A stretch of DNA of 58,538 bases from Levilactobacillus senmaizukei DSM 21775 = NBRC 103853. Lineage in GTDB: Bacteria > Bacillota > Bacilli > Lactobacillales > Lactobacillaceae. Below, one piece after another: positions 36,818-46,696 of this stretch. Position 1 is the first letter of the stretch; each line of letters begins with the position of its first letter. Location: positions 1 to 58,538 of the forward strand of contig NZ_BCWD01000015.1 in the NCBI RefSeq assembly GCF_001592085.1, given 5' to 3'. The notes beneath the pieces are model-generated. The model saw nothing but the letters and a program-made list of their open reading frames with translations. It made no database searches and was not told the origin of the DNA. Made by a program: the position numbers and the translations under genes.

Positions 36818-38234
36818 TGAGGCGCTGACCACGAGCTTGCAACGGGTGTTCGGTTATCGGAAATTTCGGCCGGGACAGCAAGCGGCCTTGGAGGCCTTGG
36901 AAGCTGGGCAAGACAGTCTGGCGATTTTGCCAACCGGTGCGGGGAAGACGCTCATTTATCAGCTATATGGTTATCGCCATGCTGGGTGCACGGTAATTGT
37001 GTCGCCCCTGTTATCCTTAATGGCGGATCAAGTTGACCGGATGCGTTTGACCGGTTTTCGGTGTTCGGCGGCGCTTACCTCCCAAACCAGTTACGCCGAC
37101 CGGCAAACGATTCTGACCCAGCTGGATCAGTTACAGTTTTTGTTTCTATCACCGGAGATGTTGGCCCAACCGAAGATGTTAGCCCAGATTAAGCAGCTGA
37201 CCATTAGTCTCTTGGTGGTCGATGAGGCACATTGTATCGTACAGTGGGGACCGGACTTCCGGCCGGAGTATCTTTTGCTGGGGGCGATTAAGGAAAAGCT
37301 TGGGAACCCCTTGACCCTGATGTTGACGGCCACGGCGGGGAAGGCTACCCGGCAGGAGATTGCTAAGCAACTACGCAGTCGGCCCACGGTGGTCACCGAG
37401 TCGGTCAATCGAGCCAATATCTTCCTGGATGTCGATCGCGTCAACGATGAGGGAGAAAAGAAGGCACGCCTGCAGACCTTAGTGGGACAGCTACGGGGGC
37501 CGGGGGTCGTTTATTTCTCTAGTAAGCAGTTAGCTACCGACACGGCCGAGTGGTTACAGGCCACGGCCGGCGTAAAAGCGGCCGCCTACCATGCGGGACT
37601 GAGTGGCGAGGATCGCTTCAAGATTCAACAACAATTTATGAGTGGAGAAATCGATTTGATTTGTGCCACGAGTGCCTTTGGGATGGGGATCGATAAGAAT
37701 GATATCCGATACGTGATTCATTACCACCTTCCTGGCGATCTCGAAAGCTATGCCCAAGAGATTGGACGAGCTGGTCGGGACGGCCAACCGAGCGTGGCGA
37801 TCCTGCTTTATGCCCCGGGGGATGAGCAGTTACCACTCGCTCTGGGACAGGCGAACCGACCCGATGAGGATGAGATTGCTCGCTATTACGCTCAGCCAAC
37901 CAAGTTTGATGATACGGAACCAACCGTTCACCTATTGGCCTTTTATCGCCAGCACGGGATTAGTCAGGCAGCGGTACAGGAGTTGTTCGTGAAACGAGAG
38001 CGGGAACGAAATCGTGCCCTGGCGGGGATGGTGGCGTATGCCCGCGAAGACCATTGTTTACGTCAACGTTGGCTAGCGGCGTTTGATGAGCAGGCACCAG
38101 AACACTCGGAGGGCTGTTGTTCTCCCCAGAATCAGCCGTTGGCCATCGATCGGTTGGGTCTTGAACGTCAGACGCCAACCCAGGAAAATGGTGGCCCAGT
38201 CGACTGGCAAACGCAATTGGCCCGGCTTTTTTAA
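36801..38234 (+). CDS. recQ: RecQ-family ATP-dependent DNA helicase (RecS-like)
   Basis: A 477-residue 3'-5' DNA helicase. The conserved motifs are motif 0 (FGYRKFRPGQQ, about 18-28), Walker A AILPTGAGKT (about 42-51), motif II VVDEAHCIVQWG (DEAH), motif V DLICATSAFGMGIDK and motif VI EIGRAGRDGQP. It has a short zinc-binding-like C-terminus (CLRQRW and EGCCSPQ) and no HRDC domain, so it is the short RecS/YpbC type. The GTG start at 36801 has AGGA seven bases upstream; an ATG at 36810 is the alternative. It overlaps the YpbB-like gene. Confidence 0.92.
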   Translation: MHYMTNEALTTSLQRVFGYRKFRPGQQAALEALEAGQDSLAILPTGAGKTLIYQLYGYRHAGCTVIVSPLLSLMADQVDRMRLTGFRCSAALTSQTSYADRQTILTQLDQLQFLFLSPEMLAQPKMLAQIKQLTISLLVVDEAHCIVQWGPDFRPEYLLLGAIKEKLGNPLTLMLTATAGKATRQEIAKQLRSRPTVVTESVNRANIFLDVDRVNDEGEKKARLQTLVGQLRGPGVVYFSSKQLATDTAEWLQATAGVKAAAYHAGLSGEDRFKIQQQFMSGEIDLICATSAFGMGIDKNDIRYVIHYHLPGDLESYAQEIGRAGRDGQPSVAILLYAPGDEQLPLALGQANRPDEDEIARYYAQPTKFDDTEPTVHLLAFYRQHGISQAAVQELFVKRERERNRALAGMVAYAREDHCLRQRWLAAFDEQAPEHSEGCCSPQNQPLAIDRLGLERQTPTQENGGPVDWQTQLARLF

Positions 38235-38264
38235 GAAGAATTTAGAGAATTCAAGTTTCTGGTA

Positions 38265-38273
38265 TGGTACAAT
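38265..38273 (+). promoter_or_regulatory. Extended -10 promoter element upstream of the LysM protein
   Basis: TGGTACAAT (extended -10; TACAAT at 38268-38273), about 33 bases before the start codon. No good -35 is visible. Confidence 0.45.
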
Positions 38274-38305
38274 TACGGGTGAAAGTTTTTCAGGGAGGTT
38301 AGATG

Positions 38306-38905
38306 ATGAGTCAAAAGCAGGACGATCAAAAGTCAAAGGCAAAGGATACCCACCCGTGGGATCAATCGTTTGCGGATGACCGTGATGATCAGGGAAACTT
38401 TTCCCGAACCAAGATGCGGCGACAGAACCATGGTAATACTATGGTGACGGTGATCCTGGTGGCCATTATTATTGTGATCGCAGCGGCTTCACTGGTCTAT
38501 GGATTAGCCCGGCAGAGTGCGGTCAATCGGCCACAGAACACGGAAAAGGTTGCGGCCAGCTCTTCCAGTTCATCACATAAGAAGGCGAAGACCTCGTCAA
38601 GTCATAAGAAGGCTGCGAAGGCCAGTTCGTCAGCAACGAGTACCACGAAAACCAGTTCATCCAAGACTGCTAGCTCAAAGACAGAGGCTAGCAGCTCTTC
38701 TGTTACCACCAACAGCACCGGTCATGCCTCCAGTAGTTCACATGCCAGTTCAGCCGCGACGAAGAAGTACGCCACGGTTGAGGCTGGACAAGGGGTCTAC
38801 CGGGTTGCCACGAATGCTGGGATTTCAGTCCAAAAACTCTATGAACTTAATGGCATGTCTTCCGGGTCACCACTTCACCCCGGACAACGGCTGCGAGTTC
38901 GGTAG
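38306..38905 (+). CDS. Membrane-anchored LysM-domain protein (YpbE-like)
   Basis: About 199 residues: a charged cytoplasmic N-terminus of about 45 residues (Lys/Asp/Gln-rich), one membrane segment (VTVILVAIIIVIAAASLVYG), and a Ser/Lys/Thr/Ala-rich extracellular linker of about 75 residues. It ends in one LysM domain (about residues 152-199) that should bind peptidoglycan. The type II orientation makes it a membrane-to-wall tether. It resembles YpbE, which follows recQ in Bacillus. The start is the second ATG of ATGATG, seven bases after GGGAGG. The Ser-rich linker is low-complexity and could vary between strains. Confidence 0.88.
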   Translation: MSQKQDDQKSKAKDTHPWDQSFADDRDDQGNFSRTKMRRQNHGNTMVTVILVAIIIVIAAASLVYGLARQSAVNRPQNTEKVAASSSSSSHKKAKTSSSHKKAAKASSSATSTTKTSSSKTASSKTEASSSSVTTNSTGHASSSSHASSAATKKYATVEAGQGVYRVATNAGISVQKLYELNGMSSGSPLHPGQRLRVR

Positions 38906-38935
38906 ATAAATAATTTTAGAGGGAGTCTGGATTTC

Positions 38936-39616
38936 ATGGAGAAACAAGGATTACAAGTAGCCATTGATGGTCCCGCTTCGGCCGGCAAGAGCACGGTTGC
39001 TAAGATTGTCGCAACACGCTTTCATTACATATATTGTGATACCGGGGCTATGTATCGCGCTATTACTTGGAAAGTCTTACAAGCGGGCGTTGCCTTAGAT
39101 GATGAGGCCGCGGTTAAACAATTATTAGATTCGATTACCATTCGGTTTGAGCCGGGTGAGCCTGTCCAAAAGGTCTTTGTTGACCAAACTGACGTGACGT
39201 TGGCCATTCGCCAGCCGGACGTCACCAATTCCGTTTCTGCTGTATCGGCGTTGCCGGCAGTCCGTAAGGAATTGACGGCCCGGCAACGAACGATTGCCGA
39301 TGCCGGTAAGATCGTTATGGATGGCCGGGACATCGGATCGACGGTATTACCTGATGCAGAGGTTAAAATTTTCTTGGTTGCCAGTGTTGATGAGCGGGCA
39401 CAACGACGCTTGAAGGATAACGCGGCCAAGGGGATTACAACGCCACTGGCAACCCTCAAGCATGAGATTGAGGAGCGGGACCGTAAGGATTCTACTCGGA
39501 AGGTCTCACCGCTTACACAAGCAGCAGACGCCATTCGGTTAGATACGACCTCAATGTCAATTGATCAGGTCGCCGATAAGATTGCTGAAATCATCAAAGA
39601 AAAAGAATCCCTATAA
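38936..39616 (+). CDS. cmk: Cytidylate kinase
   Basis: Phosphorylates CMP and dCMP using ATP. The 226-residue protein has the P-loop IDGPASAGKSTVAK (about 10-23), the NMP-binding motif YCDTGAMYRAITW and the signature VMDGRDIGSTVLPDA near residue 130, all intact. The ATG at 38936 follows GAGGGAG. The cmk-rpsA-der order is conserved in Firmicutes; rpsA here also has its own promoter. Confidence 0.97.
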   Translation: MEKQGLQVAIDGPASAGKSTVAKIVATRFHYIYCDTGAMYRAITWKVLQAGVALDDEAAVKQLLDSITIRFEPGEPVQKVFVDQTDVTLAIRQPDVTNSVSAVSALPAVRKELTARQRTIADAGKIVMDGRDIGSTVLPDAEVKIFLVASVDERAQRRLKDNAAKGITTPLATLKHEIEERDRKDSTRKVSPLTQAADAIRLDTTSMSIDQVADKIAEIIKEKESL

Positions 39617-39635
39617 TATGGGCTTTTTACTAGCT

Positions 39636-39664
39636 TTTACAGAAACAATCAGCTAAAATAGTAT
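39636..39664 (+). promoter_or_regulatory. Promoter of rpsA
   Basis: TTTACA (39636-39641), a 17-base spacer, then TAGTAT (39659-39664), about 20 bases before the AAGGAGG ribosome-binding site. Confidence 0.65.
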
Positions 39665-39694
39665 ATAGAGTTGTCGCAAGGAGGAAAAATTCGC

Positions 39695-41005
39695 ATGAGT
39701 GAAAATGGCACGAGTCAAAACAGTGAAAACAATGAATTATTAGATGCTTTAAACAGCATCGACAACGTTAAAGTCGGTGACGTTGTTAAGGGTGAAATCT
39801 TAACAATCGATGACGACCAACAAGCAATCGTCGGTATTGCTGATACTGGTATTGAAGGGGTTGTTCCCAAGAAGGAACTTTCCACTAAGCCAGTTGACGA
39901 TATTAACTCTGTAATTAAAGTCGGGGACGTCTTAGACCTCGTCGTAATTTCTCGGATTGGTACGGATAAGGAAGGCGGTAGCTACTTACTGTCTCAACGT
40001 CGTTTGGAAGCCCGTAAGGTTTGGGACGACATCCAAAAGGAATTCGAAGCAGGTCACACATTGACTGCACCAGTTACCCAAGTTGTTAAAGGTGGCCTGG
40101 TTGTTGATGCTGGTGTCCGTGGATTCGTTCCTGCATCCATGGTTTCTGACCACTTCGTTGAAGATCTTGCTCAATTCAAGGGCCAGACGCTTGAATTCAA
40201 GATCGTTGAAATTGAACCTAGCGAAAACCGGTTGATCTTATCTCACCGGGCTATCGTTGAAAAGGAACGCGCTGCACAAAAGGAAGAAATCATGGCTAAG
40301 TTAACTGCCGGCGACATTGTCGAAGGCAAAGTTGCTCGTCTGACTAGCTTCGGTGCATTCGTTGACCTTGGTGGTGTCGATGGCTTGGTCCACGTTTCAG
40401 AAATCGCTTTTGAACGGGTTGAAAAGCCTAGCGATGTCTTGAAGGTTGGCCAAGACGTTAAGGTTAAGGTCTTATCAGTTGACCCAGACCGCGACCGGAT
40501 TTCACTTTCTATCAAGCAAACCTTACCAGAACCTTGGGATGGTATCGAAGACAAAGCCCCACAAGGTAGCGTCTTAGACGGAACTGTTAAGCGTTTGACT
40601 AGCTTTGGGGCCTTCGTTGAAGTATTCCCTGGCGTTGAAGGCTTGGTTCACATTTCCCAGATTTCCCACCAACACATTGCAACGCCTGCTGACGTTTTGA
40701 AGGTTGGTCAAGAGATCAAGGTTAAGGTCTTGGATGTTCGTCCAGACGATCACCGTTTGGCATTGTCCATCAAGGCCCTTGAAGAAAAGCCACAATCCGC
40801 TGACGAAGGTTCTGAAGACCGGAGCAGCAATAACAACAACCGTAGCCGGAGCAACAACGGTGGTAACAACAACCGTCGTCGTAACAACCGGAACTCTGCT
40901 GAAACTTCAACGGCTAACGCCCCAGAAGAAAGCACTGGTTTCTCCTTAGGTGATCTGATTGGTGATAGCCTTAAGAAGGATATGGAAGATAACGAAAACA
41001 ACTAA
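39695..41005 (+). CDS. rpsA: Ribosomal protein S1 homologue with four S1 domains
   Basis: About 436 residues with four S1 OB-fold repeats (about 28-97, 115-180, 203-270 and 285-355). The last two are nearly identical in their core (LTSFGAFVDLGGVDGLVHVS and LTSFGAFVEVFPGVEGLVHI). A low-complexity Asn/Arg/Ser tail follows (RSSNNNNRSRSNNGGNNNRR). Proteobacterial S1 has six domains; the four-domain form is usual in Firmicutes, where its ribosome association is weaker. I choose the ATG at 39695 after AAGGAGGAAAAA over an upstream TTG. Codons are strongly biased, as in highly expressed genes. Confidence 0.95.
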   Translation: MSENGTSQNSENNELLDALNSIDNVKVGDVVKGEILTIDDDQQAIVGIADTGIEGVVPKKELSTKPVDDINSVIKVGDVLDLVVISRIGTDKEGGSYLLSQRRLEARKVWDDIQKEFEAGHTLTAPVTQVVKGGLVVDAGVRGFVPASMVSDHFVEDLAQFKGQTLEFKIVEIEPSENRLILSHRAIVEKERAAQKEEIMAKLTAGDIVEGKVARLTSFGAFVDLGGVDGLVHVSEIAFERVEKPSDVLKVGQDVKVKVLSVDPDRDRISLSIKQTLPEPWDGIEDKAPQGSVLDGTVKRLTSFGAFVEVFPGVEGLVHISQISHQHIATPADVLKVGQEIKVKVLDVRPDDHRLALSIKALEEKPQSADEGSEDRSSNNNNRSRSNNGGNNNRRRNNRNSAETSTANAPEESTGFSLGDLIGDSLKKDMEDNENN

Positions 41006-41024
41006 TACGTTTGGTTGAGAATTG

Positions 41025-41066
41025 GGTCTAGAGCGGAACTTTGTTGGTTTCGTTCTGGACCTTTTT
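41025..41066 (+). terminator. Intrinsic terminator after rpsA
   Basis: A 15-base stem (41025-41039 with 41047-41061, including some G-U pairs) is followed by five T. It lies just before der. Confidence 0.85.
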
Positions 41067-41103
41067 CATGTCAAATGAGAATGATGTAAAAGGAGGGATT
41101 GTC

Positions 41104-42411
41104 GTGGCATTTCCAGTAGTTGCCATTGTTGGTCGACCTAATGTGGGTAAATCAACGTTGTTCAACCGGATCGCCGGTGAACGGATCTCTATCGTGGAAG
41201 ATACTCCCGGGGTCACGCGTGACCGGATCTATACTCGCGCGGAATGGTTGGGGACTGAGTTTCGAATGATTGATACCGGGGGGATTGACCTCGGTGATGA
41301 ACCATTTCTAACACAAATTACTCAGCAAGCAGAAATTGCGATTGAAGAGGCAGATGTCATTGTCTTTATTGCCAGTGCGCCTGAAGGTGTGACGGATGCT
41401 GATGAGAAGGTTGCCAAAATTTTATACCGGGCCGATAAGCCGGTTCTGTTGGCCGTTAATAAGGCCGACAATCCAGAGACCCGGGAGTCAATTTATGACT
41501 TCTACTCGCTTGGTTTTGGCGAACCTTATCCGGTTTCCGGGGCCCATGGCCTGGGTCTTGGGGACCTGTTGGATGCTGTTGTGAAGGAGTTTCCCGCAAA
41601 GGAAGCTGGTCCGAAGGATGATTCGATTCGTTTCAGCCTGATTGGTCGGCCTAACGTCGGGAAGTCCTCCTTGGTTAACGCGATGCTTGGTGAAGACCGG
41701 GTGATCGTTTCTAATATTGCCGGAACGACCCGTGATGCTGTTGACACCAAGTTTACAGCCGATGATACCAAGTTTACGATGGTCGACACGGCCGGGATTC
41801 GTAAACGCGGCAAGGTCTACGAAAATACGGAACGTTACAGTGTCATGCGGGCGATGCGAGCGATCGATGATTCCGACGTGGTCTTGATGGTCCTGAATGC
41901 CGAAGAGGGGATTCGCGAGCAAGACAAGCGGGTTGCGGGCTATGCCCATGAGGCAGGTCGAGGGATTATCATCTTGGTTAACAAGTGGGATACCCTGAAG
42001 AAGGATAACCATACGTTAACTGACTTTCAAAACCTTATCCGGATTGAATTCCAATATCTGAGCTACGCACCGATCGTCTTTGTGTCGGCGAAGACCGGAC
42101 AACGGTTGGAACAGCTGCCAGCAATGATTGAACGTGTGGCTAAGAACCATAATCAACGGGTTCAATCGGCAACTCTGAACGACGTGATTATGGATGCCAT
42201 CGCCTTAAACCCAACGCCTTCCGATAACGGGAAGCGGTTGCGGGTTTACTACGCGACGCAAGTGGCCGTGGCACCACCAACCTTCGTGGTTTTCGTGAAC
42301 GATCCGAAGATGATGCACTTCTCCTACGAACGATTCTTGGAAAATCAGATCCGGGAACACTTCGATTTTGAGGGGACACCTATTCACCTGATTGAACGGG
42401 CACGAAAGTAG
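41104..42411 (+). CDS. der: Ribosome-assembly GTPase Der (EngA)
   Basis: An essential GTPase for 50S subunit maturation. The 435-residue protein has two tandem GTPase domains. GD1 has [12 protein letters not shown] (about 10-21), DTPGVTRD and NKAD. GD2 has [12 protein letters not shown] (about 182-193), DTAGIRKRG and NKWD. A KH-like domain (about 350-435) follows. The start is the GTG at 41104 after AAAGGAGGG; an in-frame TTG at 41041 lies inside the rpsA terminator and is rejected. Confidence 0.98.
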   Translation: MAFPVVAIVGRPNVGKSTLFNRIAGERISIVEDTPGVTRDRIYTRAEWLGTEFRMIDTGGIDLGDEPFLTQITQQAEIAIEEADVIVFIASAPEGVTDADEKVAKILYRADKPVLLAVNKADNPETRESIYDFYSLGFGEPYPVSGAHGLGLGDLLDAVVKEFPAKEAGPKDDSIRFSLIGRPNVGKSSLVNAMLGEDRVIVSNIAGTTRDAVDTKFTADDTKFTMVDTAGIRKRGKVYENTERYSVMRAMRAIDDSDVVLMVLNAEEGIREQDKRVAGYAHEAGRGIIILVNKWDTLKKDNHTLTDFQNLIRIEFQYLSYAPIVFVSAKTGQRLEQLPAMIERVAKNHNQRVQSATLNDVIMDAIALNPTPSDNGKRLRVYYATQVAVAPPTFVVFVNDPKMMHFSYERFLENQIREHFDFEGTPIHLIERARK

Positions 42412-42509
42412 TTGAATCGGCGTAGGAAAGGGTTTTAACAGGATTTTAACGATTTTTCAGTAAAAATGAGAATTTTGAGCTGTTAATTAGTAAAAAATGC
42501 CGTTATCCC

Positions 42510-42538
42510 TTGTCATACAAGGCTTCCTGTGCTATCTT
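42510..42538 (+). promoter_or_regulatory. Promoter of hup
   Basis: TTGTCA (42510-42515), a 17-base spacer, then TATCTT (42533-42538). The leader of about 105 bases ends in a strong AGGAGGTGA (42634-42642). Confidence 0.7.
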
Positions 42539-42650
42539 TGATAAAGAAATGATGCGGCTGACCGTATTTGTTTCATCATTTTTGGACCACTCAAAAATGA
42601 CCACTAGATGTTCATTCATCTAAGCTTCTATTCAGGAGGTGAATTCACAC

Positions 42651-42926
42651 ATGGCAAACAAAGCACAATTGGTTAGCGATGTTGCAACTGCAACTGGCTT
42701 AACTAAAAAGGACGCAACGGCTGCTGTAGACGCAGTCTTCGATTCTGTCCAAGCAACGTTAGCAAAAGGCGAAAAGGTTCAATTGATCGGCTTTGGTAAC
42801 TTTGAAGTTCGTGAACGTGCAGCTCGTAAGGGCCGTAACCCACAAACTGGACAAGAAATCCAAATTCCTGCAAGCAAGGTACCTGCATTCAAGCCAGGTA
42901 AAGCTTTGAAGGATGCTGTTAAGTAA
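42651..42926 (+). CDS. hup: DNA-binding protein HU
   Basis: A 91-residue nucleoid protein of the HU/IHF family that bends and compacts DNA. It has the family signature [20 protein letters not shown] (about 46-65), which forms the start of the beta arm, and [14 protein letters not shown] at the C-terminus. The ATG at 42651 has a near-perfect Shine-Dalgarno eight bases upstream, consistent with very high expression. It is monocistronic, with its own promoter and terminator. Confidence 0.98.
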   Translation: MANKAQLVSDVATATGLTKKDATAAVDAVFDSVQATLAKGEKVQLIGFGNFEVRERAARKGRNPQTGQEIQIPASKVPAFKPGKALKDAVK

Positions 42927-42954
42927 TTAAATTAATTATTTAACCGTTGAAAGG

Positions 42955-42984
42955 CCAGTCCGGTCCTTACTGGGCTGGTTTTTT
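42955..42984 (+). terminator. Intrinsic terminator after hup
   Basis: CCAGTCC (42955-42961) pairs with GGGCTGG (42972-42978), with one T-G wobble, followed by six T. Confidence 0.85.
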
Positions 42985-43039
42985 AATACGCTAAAATTAA
43001 ATTGAACATTAAAACAAAAACACGTAATGGAGGCGGGTC

Positions 43040-44299
43040 ATGAGCTATGCACAATCAGCATTAGATCAATTGGAAAAGGGGCAACTTGAGGACTTTAAGA
43101 AGCAGTACGCCTTGGCACTGCGCCACGATGACGACGATACCCTGTTTAGTCTGGCAGAAGAGCTCTACTCCCTAGGCTTCTTGAATCAGTCTCGGCGAAT
43201 TTATGAAAAACTGCTCGAAAAGTTTCCCGACGAAGACGAATTGCGGACTAATTTGGCCGACATCGCCATCGACGAGGATAAGAACGATGAGGCGCTGGAT
43301 TACTTGAACCAGGTTAAGCCGGATTCTCCCGCATATGTTGAATCTCTGCTGGTAGCGGCCGATCTGTACCAAACCCAGGAACTATTCGAGGTCAGCGAAC
43401 AGAAGCTCCTAACGGCTAAAGAATTGGCACCAGACGAGCCGGTCATCACGTTTGCCCTAGCGGAATTATATTTTACCATGCGAGAATTTCAGAAGGCGAT
43501 TCCGCTGTATTTGGATCTGATTATGGCGGGGACGACCACGCTGTCTCGGGTGAATATCGTTGAACGGCTTGGAGTGGCATATGCTAACGCCGGGCGTTTT
43601 GAACAGGCGATTGGGTACCTGAAGCAGATTCACTCTGGTGAAATGACTCCGGACGTTAAATTTGAAACGGCATTTACTTACCTTCAATTGAAGGACCGGA
43701 CGTCGGCCATCCGGTTGTTTGAGGAATTAAAGGATACCGATGCGCATTACACCTCACTGTACCCGTACCTGGGACAGGCCCTCGAGGAAGAGAACCGCCT
43801 TCCTGAGGCCTTGACGACGCTCCAAGAAGGTTTGGGGGTTGACCAGTACAATGAGAAGCTTTGGCTGCAAGCGGCGCACGTCGCCACTAAATTGGATGAT
43901 GAGAAGCTGGCGGAATCCTACCTGGAACATGGGCATGAGCTCGATGGGGACGATCTGAACGCGGTTATTCAATTGAGTAATCTGTACGTCAAGCAAGAAC
44001 GGTGGGCGGATAACGCCAAGTTGGTTCAACCGTACGTGAAGAACGACGACGCCGATCCCCAGTTGTATTGGAATTTAGCAGCGACCGCCGAACACCAAGA
44101 AGACTTTGAGCTGGCACGCAAGTATTATGATGCTGCGCAACCATTCTTCATGGACCAGGCGGACTTCTTACAGTCAGCGATCTACTTCTATCGAGAAGAA
44201 GGGGCTAGTGACCAAGTAGTTAAGCTGCTGAAGGCTTATCTGCAGGTGGTACCAGACGATGCCGACATGGCGATGATGTTAGAAGGTTATCAAGACTAA
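43040..44299 (+). CDS. TPR-repeat protein (YpiA-like)
   Basis: A 419-residue, acidic, helical protein made of about ten tetratricopeptide repeats from end to end (for example LYSLGFLNQSRRIYEKLLEK, LAELYFTMREFQKAIPLYLD and GVAYANAGRFEQAIGYLKQI). It has no signal peptide or membrane segment, so it is cytoplasmic and probably a protein-interaction scaffold. It resembles Bacillus YpiA, of unknown function, which also lies downstream of hup. The ATG at 43040 follows ATGGAGGCGG. Confidence 0.9.
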   Translation: MSYAQSALDQLEKGQLEDFKKQYALALRHDDDDTLFSLAEELYSLGFLNQSRRIYEKLLEKFPDEDELRTNLADIAIDEDKNDEALDYLNQVKPDSPAYVESLLVAADLYQTQELFEVSEQKLLTAKELAPDEPVITFALAELYFTMREFQKAIPLYLDLIMAGTTTLSRVNIVERLGVAYANAGRFEQAIGYLKQIHSGEMTPDVKFETAFTYLQLKDRTSAIRLFEELKDTDAHYTSLYPYLGQALEEENRLPEALTTLQEGLGVDQYNEKLWLQAAHVATKLDDEKLAESYLEHGHELDGDDLNAVIQLSNLYVKQERWADNAKLVQPYVKNDDADPQLYWNLAATAEHQEDFELARKYYDAAQPFFMDQADFLQSAIYFYREEGASDQVVKLLKAYLQVVPDDADMAMMLEGYQD

Positions 44300-44309
44300 T
44301 AATTCCCGG

Positions 44310-44338
44310 GGTAACTTCTTAATTGAGGTTGCCTTTTT
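44310..44338 (+). terminator. Intrinsic terminator after the TPR gene
   Basis: GGTAACTTC (44310-44318) pairs with GAGGTTGCC (44325-44333), with two G-U pairs, followed by five T. Confidence 0.8.
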
Positions 44339-44375
44339 AGTTAGCACACAATAATTACTTTAACTTATCTCCATC

Positions 44376-44405
44376 AAAAAAAGCAACCGCAAAAACCGCG
44401 GTTGC
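44376..44405 (-). terminator. Intrinsic terminator of the minus-strand YitT-like gene
   Basis: Read on the minus strand, GCAACCGC and GCGGTTGC form a perfect stem (44398-44405 and 44383-44390), followed by seven T (the A run at 44376-44382). Confidence 0.9.
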
Positions 44406-44416
44406 CAACCCAGAAC

Positions 44417-45310
44417 TCAATGTCGAAACCGACTGAACCAGTTTTTCTGAGGAATTTCAAAACTAAATCCTTCACCTAAAGCTTCATTCACGTTAATCAC
44501 GGAGACAAACGCACGCGGATCGTTCCGCTGAATGATTTGTCGAAGCCGGTGTAACTCACTAGGGGCTACGACGACGTAAATCATTTGTCGTTGCTGGTGG
44601 GAGTAGCCGCCTTCTCCATGAATGAGGCTAACCCCTCGTTGGAGCTCATCCATGATCTCATCCGCAATCGCCTGATGTAAATCGGAAACCACGATGACGC
44701 CCCGAGCAGCATAGGCGCCTTCCTGAGTGAAATTAACAATTCGAGCAAAGACGTAGGAATAAATCAGGGTGTAGGCCATGTGTTGAATATCGATATAGAC
44801 CAATGAAAACATCAGCACAATCACATCCAGCCACAGGAGTGTCTGACCCATGGGGACGCCCCGAAAACGTTCAAAGATTCGGGCAATGATATCGGTCCCT
44901 CCGGTTGTTCCACCATACCGGTACAACAACCCAGAGCCAAATCCACCGATAATTCCAGCACCCAGAGCAGACAGTAGCAGGTCACCGTGTAGGGCGATAT
45001 GGATGGGGACTCGTTGCCAAACCCATAAGAACAGGGACAGCATGAAGGTGCCATAAATGGTATAAATTAGAGATTGCCGACCTAGATACCGCCAGCCAAT
45101 CAAGATCAGGGGCACGTTAATGATAATGGTCGAGTAAGCTGGATCGATGTGAAACAAGGCCCGAAAAATAAGCGTGATCCCTGATACCCCACCGTCCGCC
45201 AAATGGTTTGCGATGTTGAAAAAGACCAGCCCAAAACCAAACATGGCACAACCAATGCCAATCATGACTAAGTCAATTAACCGAATTGATTCATCCTTAC
45301 TCGTACTCAT
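44417..45310 (-). CDS. YitT-family membrane protein (DUF161 plus DUF2179)
   Basis: A 297-residue protein with five or six N-terminal membrane segments (about 10-200) containing the family pattern GGVSGITLI and GGTTGGTDIIA. A cytoplasmic DUF2179 domain follows (GEGGYSHQQRQMIYVVV, about 232-248, then DPRAFVSVINVNEALGEGF). The molecular role of the family is unknown; transport has been suggested. It is transcribed opposite to its neighbours and divergently from cca. Confidence 0.9.
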   Translation of the reverse strand: MSTSKDESIRLIDLVMIGIGCAMFGFGLVFFNIANHLADGGVSGITLIFRALFHIDPAYSTIIINVPLILIGWRYLGRQSLIYTIYGTFMLSLFLWVWQRVPIHIALHGDLLLSALGAGIIGGFGSGLLYRYGGTTGGTDIIARIFERFRGVPMGQTLLWLDVIVLMFSLVYIDIQHMAYTLIYSYVFARIVNFTQEGAYAARGVIVVSDLHQAIADEIMDELQRGVSLIHGEGGYSHQQRQMIYVVVAPSELHRLRQIIQRNDPRAFVSVINVNEALGEGFSFEIPQKNWFSRFRH

Positions 45311-45472
45311 CCAAATCTACTCCTCGCCGAAGACGTTTACTACCTTTCATCATAGCACAGGAACCGGTGAAACCACGGGACCAATTCGGGGTTTCAATTC
45401 AATTCTGACAGGGAATCTGTTAGACTGACATAGGGAACCACAACAGAAATTGCTGGTAGAAGGGTGAATAAT

Positions 45473-46663
45473 TTGAAACTAGAACACTTACCACAAGAAT
45501 TTGAATTGGCGCGACCAGTTCTGCAAACGATTGAAGCTGCCGGCTACGAGGCCTATTTTGTCGGGGGAAGCGTCCGCGATACCATCCTAGGCAAAAAAAT
45601 CCATGACGTTGATATTGCCACCAGTGCCTATCCGGAAGAGGTTAAGCGCCTGTTCAAACGGACCGTGGACACCGGCATCGAACACGGTACCGTGATGATC
45701 TTAGACCATGGAACCGGCTACGAAACGACAACCTTTCGATCAGAATCAACCTATACCGATTATCGACGGCCCGACCAGGTCACCTTCGTCCGGTCACTAG
45801 CTGAAGACTTGAAGCGACGGGACTTTACAATTAATGCCCTGGCGATGAAGGAAAATGGGGAAGTCATCGACCTGTTCGATGGCCTAGCCGACTTATCGGC
45901 CAAGCAACTGCGAGCCGTTGGGGATCCGGAGCAGCGTTTTCATGAGGATGCTTTGCGGATGATGCGGGCCGTGCGTTTTGCCAGTCAACTGGACTTTACC
46001 ATCGTACCAGCAACCTTGACGGCGATTGCCGATCACGCGTCGTTACTGGCAAAGATTGCGGTTGAACGGACACAGGTTGAACTTCTCAAGCTCCTGCAAG
46101 GACAGACCCCTAAGCGCGGTCTGGCTGCGTTTATGACAACCGGTCTTTGGCAATACTGCCCAGAGTTTTCTGGGCATGAGGCTTCACTGAACGACCTCAG
46201 TGAGCGACTGAGCACGGGAATGTCCTCCGAAACGGCGGCATGGAGCCTATTGACCACCCAATTTAGCCTGGATGCTAGTCAAATTAGCCCCTTTTTGAAG
46301 GCCTGGAAAACCGCTAATCAAATGATTACGGACGTTCAAGCAACAACTACTGCCGCGCGATTATTGTTGGAGCGTGAACTCCAACCCTGGGAGGTCTACC
46401 AGTGCGGCGGTGAGCGACTCACCATTGCCAACGAGGTGGCGCTCATCTTGGGAGCACCCGATCGCGGGTCACAATTAGCCACACAATGGGCCGACTTACC
46501 CATTCAATCCAAGAAAGAACTTGCCGTCACCGGTCGCGATCTCATGCAGGCCGGCGTGCAACCGGGACCACAATTAGGTCAGGACCTGCAAACGCTCGAG
46601 CAACGAGTCGTTTGCGGTGAACTGACCAACGATGCGTCCCAACTGATTGCGGCAATTCAGTAA
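45473..46663 (+). CDS. cca: CCA tRNA nucleotidyltransferase
   Basis: Adds or repairs the 3'-terminal CCA of tRNAs. About 396 residues of the class II nucleotidyltransferase type, with the GG motif and catalytic acids in YFVGGSVRDTILGKK followed by HDVDIATSA (about 25-48), RRDFTINALAM (about 120-130) and RMMRAVRFASQLDF. A helical tail recognises tRNA. I place the start at TTG 45473 because AGAAGGGTG lies six bases upstream and the protein then begins MKLEHLPQEF, like relatives. A GTG at 45464 overlaps that ribosome-binding site. A possible extended -10 (TGTTAGACT) is at 45418-45426. Confidence 0.93.
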   Translation: MKLEHLPQEFELARPVLQTIEAAGYEAYFVGGSVRDTILGKKIHDVDIATSAYPEEVKRLFKRTVDTGIEHGTVMILDHGTGYETTTFRSESTYTDYRRPDQVTFVRSLAEDLKRRDFTINALAMKENGEVIDLFDGLADLSAKQLRAVGDPEQRFHEDALRMMRAVRFASQLDFTIVPATLTAIADHASLLAKIAVERTQVELLKLLQGQTPKRGLAAFMTTGLWQYCPEFSGHEASLNDLSERLSTGMSSETAAWSLLTTQFSLDASQISPFLKAWKTANQMITDVQATTTAARLLLERELQPWEVYQCGGERLTIANEVALILGAPDRGSQLATQWADLPIQSKKELAVTGRDLMQAGVQPGPQLGQDLQTLEQRVVCGELTNDASQLIAAIQ

Positions 46664-46696
46664 TCATAGACTGTAAGATAAGAAAGTGAAGAGATT

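Noticed and set aside
41041-41103. In-frame upstream extension of der starting at TTG 41041
   Set aside because: It begins inside the rpsA terminator loop and lacks a ribosome-binding site; the GTG at 41104 has a strong one and gives the conserved N-terminus.
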